A stretch of DNA of 5,944 bases from Bacteroidales bacterium UBA3816. GTDB taxonomy: Bacteria; Bacteroidota; Bacteroidia; Bacteroidales; P3. Under the pieces are notes generated by a model, which was not told the DNA's origin, made no database searches, and saw only the letters and a list, made by a program, of their open reading frames with translations. The stretch spans positions 1 to 5,944 of the forward strand of contig DFDY01000107.1 of NCBI GenBank assembly GCA_002368955.1, given 5' to 3'. The stretch's first letter is position 1. Each line of letters opens with the position of its first letter. Below are positions 1 to 4,685 of the stretch, piece by piece. The translations under genes were made by a program, and so were the position numbers.

Positions 1-29
1 ACTGATTCTTGCTCGTATTTTTCAATGTG

Positions 30-46
30 GCGTGTCTTCGACACGC
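30..46. repeat. Perfect 7-bp hairpin with a TTC loop
   Basis: GCGTGTC at 30-36 is the exact reverse complement of GACACGC at 40-46, leaving only a 3-base loop. G-T wobbles could extend the stem by two pairs. No T-run follows on either strand, so it does not look like a classical intrinsic terminator. Confidence 0.5.
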
Positions 47-68
47 TGAGTAGTAGGGGTTTCGCTAT

Positions 69-105
69 CCCCACACTGCGCTCCCGTTGGTCGCTTAGTA
101 TGGGG
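69..105. repeat. Imperfect inverted repeat with CCCC/GGGG ends
   Basis: CCCCACACT at 69-77 faces AGTATGGGG at 97-105. In a minus-strand transcript all nine positions can pair, with one G-U wobble; in a plus-strand transcript that position is a C-A mismatch. The asymmetry suggests the structure, if functional, is in RNA read leftward, the direction of the nearby gene. A GGGG at 56-59 could instead pair with the CCCC at 69-72, giving two mutually exclusive folds. Function unknown. Confidence 0.5.
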
Positions 106-111
106 TTTCTG

Positions 112-131
112 CGAGACGTTGCTAGGTCTCG
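112..131. repeat. Perfect 6-bp inverted repeat with an alternative pairing
   Basis: CGAGAC at 112-117 pairs exactly with GTCTCG at 126-131 around an 8-base loop. A competing 7-bp pairing exists: ACGTTGC at 116-122 is the reverse complement of GCAACGT at 168-174, which would enclose the next hairpin instead. Function unknown. Confidence 0.4.
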
Positions 132-155
132 GCAAAGCAAGCAAGCTTTCTTTGC
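132..155. repeat. Inverted repeat GCAAAG/CTTTGC
   Basis: GCAAAG at 132-137 pairs with CTTTGC at 150-155 around a 12-base loop. An inner alternative pairs AAAGC at 134-138 with GCTTT at 145-149. The loop also contains a short CAAG direct repeat. It sits within the larger possible ACGTTGC/GCAACGT stem of 116-174. Confidence 0.35.
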
Positions 156-195
156 GCTCAACCTTTCGCAACGTTATTGAGATTCAGCCTCTTCG

Positions 196-215
196 AGACT
201 GCTAAAAATCAGTCT
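196..215 (+). terminator. Weak terminator-like hairpin
   Basis: AGACTG at 196-201 and CAGTCT at 210-215 form a perfect 6-bp stem with an 8-base A-rich loop. On the plus strand the stem runs into a short T-run (215-218), as in an intrinsic terminator. No rightward gene is visible in the window, so it could only serve a gene beyond the left edge. Read leftward, after the OmpH-like gene, the T-run precedes the stem as A residues and none follows, so it would be a poor terminator in that direction. Confidence 0.25.
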
Positions 216-236
216 TTTATCAAACTAGAGCCTATG

Positions 237-279
237 ATTTTTAGTTTTTAGTTTTTACCTTTTACTTTTAACAATTCTC
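237..279 (-). repeat. A-rich intergenic repeat, copy A
   Basis: Read on the minus strand from 279, this starts GAGAATTGTTAA and continues as 6-7 base units of the TAAAAAC type (TAAAAGG, TAAAAAC, TAAAAAC, TAAAAAT). It matches copy B at 1193-1235 at 41 of 43 positions by hand alignment. It begins 16 nt after the stop codon of the OmpH-like gene, so it lies in that gene's 3' flank. Just before it, the AATT-rich stretch at 280-287 adds a partial tandem of the GAATT motif. Confidence 0.75.
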
Positions 280-295
280 AATTCAATATGTGTGG

Positions 296-1090
296 TTATT
301 TTCTTTTGGCCTTGACTTCTTTGTACTCGTTGTTGAGGCCTTCGATAATCTCATCGGTGATGTCCATGGCGGGGTTCATGTAGAGTGAGGGACTGTCGTT
401 GAATGTCTTGCGGAGGATGATGTCGAACTGCTGGTTGTCGGCATTGTATTCGCGTACGAAGGCAAAGATGCGGTTGAGAAGTTCGATGTTGGAGTCCATC
501 TGCTTTTGCATGACTTTGGCGGCCAGTTCCTGCTCAAGGGTGGCCAGTTTGTCGGCACGCTGTTTGAGTTCGGCCTCGGTGGCTTGCTGCTGGCTGAGGG
601 TCATGTTCTCGCCGGTCTTGAGGTAGTTCTGGTAGTCGGTCTGGAACTTGGTCATCTGCTGTTGGTAGCTTTTCTCCTGAGCATCTTTATATTTGTTCAG
701 TTCTTCCTGTAGGTCAATGGCGTACTGGTATTTGGCCAGGAGCGAGTCGCTGTCGACAAAGGCTATCTTGAGCTGGCCGTCTTCGGCTATGACGGGCATG
801 GAGGCGTTGGGGTTGACACGGTTGGGGTTCTTGGCACCGATGCCGGTGAAGTGGAAGATGTATATCAGGACCAGTCCGATGAGAAGCACTATGTTGCAGA
901 AGAGCAGACCTTTGCCCGTCTTGTTGGTAGGCTGCTGTGCGGGTGCCTGTGAGGCATTGGTGGTAGGCTGATTCTGGGGCTGTGGAGGCTCGGGTTTGGC
1001 GGGACGCTGCTCTTGGTTTTCTTGTTCCATCTTGATGGTGTCGAGGCTGTTGTCGTCGACGGGTTTGTTCAAATCTTGAATGATTTCCAT
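296..1090 (-). CDS. OmpH/Skp-like protein with N-terminal membrane anchor
   Basis: The 264-residue product has three visible parts. Residues 1-60 are a hydrophilic tail rich in Pro, Gln and Asn (about 28-56). Residues 61-82 are a strongly hydrophobic membrane segment. From about 107 the OmpH-type start appears (LKIAFVDSDSLLAKYQYA), followed by a long Gln/Glu/Lys-rich coiled coil at about 122-200 and a final helical region. Skp/OmpH proteins are periplasmic chaperones for outer membrane proteins, usually some 160-190 residues with a cleavable signal peptide. Here the sequence predicts a signal anchor, with the tail in the cytoplasm and the coiled coil in the periplasm. The ATG start follows an A-rich leader (AAACAAAACACATC) without a Shine-Dalgarno motif. 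The family call rests on the IAFVDSDSL stretch and coiled coil; another coiled-coil envelope protein is possible. It lies 133 nt after gltX and may be transcribed separately. Confidence 0.75.
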   Translation of the reverse strand: MEIIQDLNKPVDDNSLDTIKMEQENQEQRPAKPEPPQPQNQPTTNASQAPAQQPTNKTGKGLLFCNIVLLIGLVLIYIFHFTGIGAKNPNRVNPNASMPVIAEDGQLKIAFVDSDSLLAKYQYAIDLQEELNKYKDAQEKSYQQQMTKFQTDYQNYLKTGENMTLSQQQATEAELKQRADKLATLEQELAAKVMQKQMDSNIELLNRIFAFVREYNADNQQFDIILRKTFNDSPSLYMNPAMDITDEIIEGLNNEYKEVKAKRK

Positions 1091-1133
1091 GATGTGTTTT
1101 GTTTATTCGATGTTGATTATTTTAAACTATAAA

Positions 1134-1214
1134 GTAAAAACTAAAAACTAGTCAACATGACAATATAACTACTAAACTATTAAACCAATAAAATTTTTAT
1201 TTTTTAGTTTTTAC
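1134..1214. repeat. 14-bp inverted repeat around the spacer upstream of the OmpH-like gene
   Basis: GTAAAAACTAAAAA at 1134-1147 is the exact reverse complement of positions 1201-1214, separated by 53 bases. The right arm is part of A-rich repeat copy B; the left arm is a shorter opposite-facing piece of the same repeat family. The whole 1091-1223 spacer is AT-rich. It should hold any promoter for the OmpH-like gene, but I find no good match to the Bacteroidetes -33 TTTG / -7 TAnnTTTG pattern. The low GC of the stem and the long loop argue against an intrinsic terminator. Confidence 0.5.
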
Positions 1215-1235
1215 CTTTTACTATTAACAATTCTC
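1193..1235 (-). repeat. A-rich intergenic repeat, copy B, overlapping the gltX stop
   Basis: Read on the minus strand from 1235 this is GAGAATTGTTAA followed by TAAAAGG/TAAAAAC-type units, matching copy A (237-279) at 41 of 43 positions. Its first 12 bases are the last three gltX codons (Glu-Asn-Cys) plus the TAA stop. The repeat boundary therefore falls inside the reading frame and sets the extreme C-terminus of the enzyme. Confidence 0.75.
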
Positions 1236-2765
1236 TTCTCCCACCTCGCCGATGACGTTGATGGCACGCTGCACACGGGCGATGGTTTCATCCTTGCCGA
1301 TGGTCATGACCAAGGTGAGCATGTCGGGGCCGACGGTGGTGCCAACCACCGCCAGGCGCAGAGAGTTCATAATCTGACCCATATTGAGCTCGTTGCCCTT
1401 GATGTAGTCCTCAAGCAGGGCTTTATGGATGGCGTCGTACTCGAAGGGGACGGTGTTGAGGATTTCAATGACCTTGGCCATGTGGCGGGTCATGCCGGGT
1501 TTCCAACGTTTGCTGACGGCCTTGGGGTCGTACTCGGTGGGGGCGACAAAGAAATAGTGGGTCTGTTCCCAGAGTTCTTGGGGGAAGTTGAGTCGCTCTT
1601 TCATCATGCCCACTACCTTGACCACATAGTCGCGGGGAGCTTCAATCCCATGTTCGCGAAGTTGGGGCAGGAACATATCGGCCAGACGCTCGTCACTGCA
1701 CTTCTGCAGGTACTCGTGGTTGAACCATTTGGCTTTTTCGACGTTGAATTTGGCTCCGCTTTTGCTGATATGCTCGATGCTGAAGAGGCTGATGAGCTGG
1801 TCCATGGACATCAGTTCCTGGTCGTTGCCAGGATTCCAGCCCAGAAGGGCCAGCATGTTGACTACGGCCTCGGGCAAGTAGCCCTGCTCGCGATAGCCGC
1901 TGGCGGTTTCGCCGGTCTGCGGATTTTTCCAGTCGAGGGGGAACACGGGGAAACCAAGACGGTCGCCGTCGCGCTTGCTCAGTTTGCCGTTGCCGTCGGG
2001 CTTGAGCAGCAGGGGCAGGTGGGCGAACTGGGGCATGGTGTCCTCCCAGCCAAAGGCCTTGTACAGCATCACATGCAGGGGGGCTGAGGGCAGCCATTCC
2101 TCGCCGCGGATGACATGGGAGACCTCCATGAGGTGGTCGTCGACGATGTTGGCCAGGTGGTAGGTGGGCATGCCGTCGGACTTGAAGAGCACTTTGTCGT
2201 CCAGAAGGCGGCTGTTCATGGTGACATCGCCACGGATGAGGTCGTGGACGGTGATGTCGATGTTGTCGGGGAATTTGAAGCGGACGACGTAGGGCTCGCC
2301 GCCAGCGATGCGGCGCTGCACCTCGTCGGCAGGGAGCGAAAGACTGTTCTCCATGCTGCTGCGGGTGTTGCAGTCGTATTGGAAGGTCTTCTTTTGGGCT
2401 TCGTATTCCTTGCGTTTGGCATCGAGGGCTTCTGGCTTGTCGAAGGCGTAATAGGCCCAGCCGTCGCGCAGGAGTTGGTCGGCATATTGGCGATAGAGGG
2501 GCTTGCGGTCGCTTTGGCGATAGGGGCCGTAGTTACCGCCGATATGGACTCCTTCGTCAAATTTGATGCCCAGCCAGTCGAGGGCTTCAATGATATACTC
2601 TTCGGCACCGGGCACAAAGCGGGTTTGGTCGGTGTCTTCGATGCGGAGAATCATATCGCCGCCGTTCTGACGGGCGAAGAGATAGTTATACAATGCGGTG
2701 CGGACACCGCCAATGTGGAGCGGGCCGGTGGGGCTGGGTGCGAAACGGACGCGAATTTTTTTCAT
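1224..2765 (-). CDS. gltX: Glutamyl-tRNA synthetase
   Basis: This cytoplasmic class I aminoacyl-tRNA synthetase joins glutamate to tRNA-Glu using ATP. Numbered from the ATG at 2765 (513 residues), the Rossmann core opens with VRFAPSPTGPLHIGG, the HIGH-type motif being residues 17-20, followed by LRIEDTD. The KMSKS-type loop is KLSKR at 261-265, and the rest is the helical anticodon-binding region. Length is typical. The Cys-rich zinc motif of E. coli GluRS is absent; one Cys (YDCNTR) lies in that region. An in-frame TTG at 2789 would add eight residues, but the ATG places the conserved KKIRVRFAPSPTG start normally. About 30 nt separate it from the glycosyltransferase stop, suggesting co-transcription. 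The last codons, Glu-Asn-Cys-stop, lie inside an A-rich repeat. Whether it also charges tRNA-Gln cannot be judged here. Confidence 0.97.
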   Translation of the reverse strand: MKKIRVRFAPSPTGPLHIGGVRTALYNYLFARQNGGDMILRIEDTDQTRFVPGAEEYIIEALDWLGIKFDEGVHIGGNYGPYRQSDRKPLYRQYADQLLRDGWAYYAFDKPEALDAKRKEYEAQKKTFQYDCNTRSSMENSLSLPADEVQRRIAGGEPYVVRFKFPDNIDITVHDLIRGDVTMNSRLLDDKVLFKSDGMPTYHLANIVDDHLMEVSHVIRGEEWLPSAPLHVMLYKAFGWEDTMPQFAHLPLLLKPDGNGKLSKRDGDRLGFPVFPLDWKNPQTGETASGYREQGYLPEAVVNMLALLGWNPGNDQELMSMDQLISLFSIEHISKSGAKFNVEKAKWFNHEYLQKCSDERLADMFLPQLREHGIEAPRDYVVKVVGMMKERLNFPQELWEQTHYFFVAPTEYDPKAVSKRWKPGMTRHMAKVIEILNTVPFEYDAIHKALLEDYIKGNELNMGQIMNSLRLAVVGTTVGPDMLTLVMTIGKDETIARVQRAINVIGEVGEENC

Positions 2766-2795
2766 ATATAGACTATTTTTTTGTTTCAAAAGGGA

Positions 2796-3809
2796 TTATT
2801 GATTTGAAAGGTGAAGGGAGGAGAAGTGCTTTTTGCCACGAAGGTAGAAGTCGAGCAGGAGGTGGCCGTGATAGATGCAGGATACCGGATGGGGGCGGAG
2901 TTCGGAGCGTTGCTGCCGGAGGACAGACTTGCGCTTGCGATAGTCGCGGTGGGCCTCAAAGACGGCTTGAAACTCTTTAGGTTTACGTTCGAGAAGGAAC
3001 TTGAGGGCGGCCACATAGTCGAGCAGTATGCGCAAGCCCATCACCCGGCCCAGCCGTTCTTGGGGCAGGTTCTTGTAAAGCATCGAGAGGTTGTTGCGGA
3101 AGTTGAGGTAAGTCTTGCGGGGATTGGACTTGGGGAGGGTGCCGCCGCCAACATGGTAGACAACGGAGTGGGGGCAATATTCGACACGATAGCCTCTGTT
3201 TTTGACCCGCCAGCAGAAGTCGATTTCCTCCATGTGGGCAAAGAAGTCGGCATCGAGACCGCCCATCTCGCGCCATACGTCGGCACGGACAAACATGGCA
3301 GCCCCCGAAGCCCAAAAAATCTCATGGGGGTCGTTGTACTGGCCGTGGTCCTGCTCCACCACGTCGAAAATCCGGCCGCGGCAAAAGGGGTAGCCGTAGG
3401 AGTCGATGAAACCGCCTGCGGCTCCGGCATACTCAAAAGTATCGCGCTGGTCGTACATGAGCAGTTTGGGCTGGCAGATGGCCGTCTGCGGGTTTTTCCG
3501 CATCTGGGCTATGATAGGCTCAATCCAGCCAGGGGTTACCTCCACATCGTCATTCAGTAGCACAAAGTAGTCGGCATCCAGTTGGGCAAGGGCACGGTTG
3601 TAGCCCTCGGCAAAGCCGTAGTTGTGGTCGAGCTGGATGATGCGGAGGGAGGGATAGTGTGTATGGAGAAACTCAATGGAATCATCGGTGGAGCCGTTGT
3701 CGGCTATGACCACCTCGGCATCGCCCGTGGTGTAGGCAGTGACGGAGGGGAGGAATTTCTCCATCATGTGGCGGCCGTTCCAGTTGAGAATGACTACTGC
3801 TGTTTGCAT
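2796..3809 (-). CDS. Family 2 glycosyltransferase (rhamnosyltransferase-like)
   Basis: The 337-residue product is a GT-A fold glycosyltransferase of family GT2, which transfers a sugar from a nucleotide-sugar to a glycan acceptor. Visible motifs: VVILNWNG at 5-12; the nucleotide-binding VIADNGSTDDS at 34-44; the metal-binding LLNDDVEV at 84-91 in place of a strict DXD; FWASGAAMFVRADVW at 165-179; and FFAHMEEIDFCWRVKNRGY at 189-207, which carries the likely catalytic acidic pair. This pattern fits the WbbL/rhamnosyltransferase-like branch; donor and acceptor cannot be inferred. No clear membrane span is seen; a semi-hydrophobic stretch at about 254-273 and a basic C-terminus suggest peripheral contact with the inner membrane. 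The ATG start lies 27 nt after the acyltransferase stop, behind an A-rich leader. The neighbouring lipid A acyltransferase gene suggests, by inference, a role in lipopolysaccharide or another surface glycan. Confidence 0.93.
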   Translation of the reverse strand: MQTAVVILNWNGRHMMEKFLPSVTAYTTGDAEVVIADNGSTDDSIEFLHTHYPSLRIIQLDHNYGFAEGYNRALAQLDADYFVLLNDDVEVTPGWIEPIIAQMRKNPQTAICQPKLLMYDQRDTFEYAGAAGGFIDSYGYPFCRGRIFDVVEQDHGQYNDPHEIFWASGAAMFVRADVWREMGGLDADFFAHMEEIDFCWRVKNRGYRVEYCPHSVVYHVGGGTLPKSNPRKTYLNFRNNLSMLYKNLPQERLGRVMGLRILLDYVAALKFLLERKPKEFQAVFEAHRDYRKRKSVLRQQRSELRPHPVSCIYHGHLLLDFYLRGKKHFSSLHLSNQ

Positions 3810-3836
3810 TTGTTGTGTGAGTGTTTTTTGTAGTTA

Positions 3837-4673
3837 TTAGTTGTTGGGTTCCATCAGCGGCATGTCGGAGGGGCGGGTGCGTTTCCAGCGGCGGTGAGAC
3901 CAAAGCCAATACTGGGGTGCACGGTTGATGGTGTCGGTGAGGAGCTGGACATAGCGGGCTGTGATGTAGTACTGGGGCACCTCATCAGGATGTTCGCACA
4001 GGGGCGTGAACCGCACTTCGTAGTGCCCGCGGCTGACTTTGGTGACATCGTAGTAGAGCACGGGGAGGTTGTATTTCCGAGCAAAATATTCGGCTCCATA
4101 TAGGAAGGGCGTTTCCTGATTGAGGAAGCGAGTCCAGTAGGACTTATGCTCGTTGCTTGGCGACTGGTCGCTGAGCATCATGTAGGCGCAGGGCACGTGG
4201 TGCTGCTGGTAGTATGCCATGGTTTGCCGCACGGTGGTCTGGTCGACAATTTCGGTGCCAAAGCGGGCGCGCCGACGGGTGATATAGCTCGCCACAGACT
4301 TGTCGTTAAGCGGTTTGCCCACACCGATGGCGAGGAGCCGTATCTGGAAGTTGAGCGAGGTAATCATATACTCCCAGTTGTTGTAGTGAGAGGACATCAG
4401 GATGACGCTTTGACCCTGTTCGTAATAGGCATTGACCAACTCGCGGTTGACAAAACGATAGCGTTTGAGGATGCCCTTGGGCGAGGCATAAAGATTATGC
4501 AGCCCTTCGACAAGCAGGTCGCTGATGTGGCGGTAATAGTCCTTCTCCAACCGCAAAAGCTCGGCGGCACTGCGGTCGGGGAAAGAGTTGCGAAGATTGG
4601 TACGCGTCACCTTGCGGCGATAGCGCACTAAGTAATAAACAATGAAATAAAGTATGTCAGCTAGCAGTTTCAA
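3837..4673 (-). CDS. LpxL/HtrB-family lipid A acyltransferase, short N-terminus
   Basis: The 278-residue product belongs to the late lipid A acyltransferase family, inner-membrane enzymes that add a secondary acyl chain to lipid A. The catalytic H-x4-D/E motif is SSHYNNWE, with His96 and Glu101. Other family signatures are VRYRRKVTRTNLRNSFP at 16-32, SDQSPS at 168-173 and APQYWLWSHRRWKRTRP at 252-268. Family members usually have about 290-310 residues and an extra N-terminal hydrophobic stretch. Here the protein begins at what is normally the second segment (LADILYFIVYYLV), so roughly 20-30 residues appear to be missing. The only plausible start is TTG at 4673, 12 nt after the upstream stop. 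An ATG five bases earlier (4678) is out of frame and hits TGA after two codons. A one-base loss at the TTT run could have disconnected that ATG. Family call is firm; start and full activity are not. Confidence 0.88.
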   Translation of the reverse strand: MKLLADILYFIVYYLVRYRRKVTRTNLRNSFPDRSAAELLRLEKDYYRHISDLLVEGLHNLYASPKGILKRYRFVNRELVNAYYEQGQSVILMSSHYNNWEYMITSLNFQIRLLAIGVGKPLNDKSVASYITRRRARFGTEIVDQTTVRQTMAYYQQHHVPCAYMMLSDQSPSNEHKSYWTRFLNQETPFLYGAEYFARKYNLPVLYYDVTKVSRGHYEVRFTPLCEHPDEVPQYYITARYVQLLTDTINRAPQYWLWSHRRWKRTRPSDMPLMEPNN

Positions 4674-4685
4674 ATCATCGCACTG

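Larger units (their letters stand above)
1..295. other. Gene-free spacer rich in small inverted repeats
   Basis: No reading frame here looks like a protein, and no tRNA or rRNA is recognisable. Positions 1-175 are mixed in composition and hold several short perfect or near-perfect inverted repeats, listed separately. Positions 220-290 become very AT-rich and carry the A-tract repeat that follows the OmpH-like gene. Because that gene is transcribed leftward, most of this stretch would be its 3' flank. The density of alternative stems resembles degenerate intergenic repeat units of Bacteroidales genomes; that likeness is from memory and was not tested. Confidence 0.6.

Noticed and set aside
1..295. 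Possible CRISPR array, tRNA or insertion sequence end
   Set aside because: The inverted repeats differ from one another and are not regularly spaced, no cloverleaf can be drawn, and no transposase fragment is readable in any frame.
1127..1155. Sigma-70-like TTGACT, 17-base gap, TTATAG on the minus strand, upstream of the OmpH-like gene
   Set aside because: Bacteroidetes housekeeping promoters follow TTTG / TAnnTTTG instead, and the match lies in low-complexity AT-rich repeat sequence where chance hits are expected.
1425..2771. Long plus-strand open frames opposite gltX (1425-2087 and 2115-2771)
   Set aside because: They lie antisense to an unmistakable GluRS, show low-complexity Val/Gly/Leu-rich composition and no family motif. 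GC-rich codon use leaves few stops on the opposite strand.
2766..2789. Upstream TTG start for gltX adding eight residues
   Set aside because: The ATG at 2765 gives the usual MKKIRVRFAPSPTG beginning; the extra residues are encoded by A-rich leader and match no family feature.
2811..3560. 249-codon plus-strand open frame opposite the glycosyltransferase
   Set aside because: The minus-strand frame carries all GT2 motifs; the antisense product has no recognisable domain and starts without a leader of its own.
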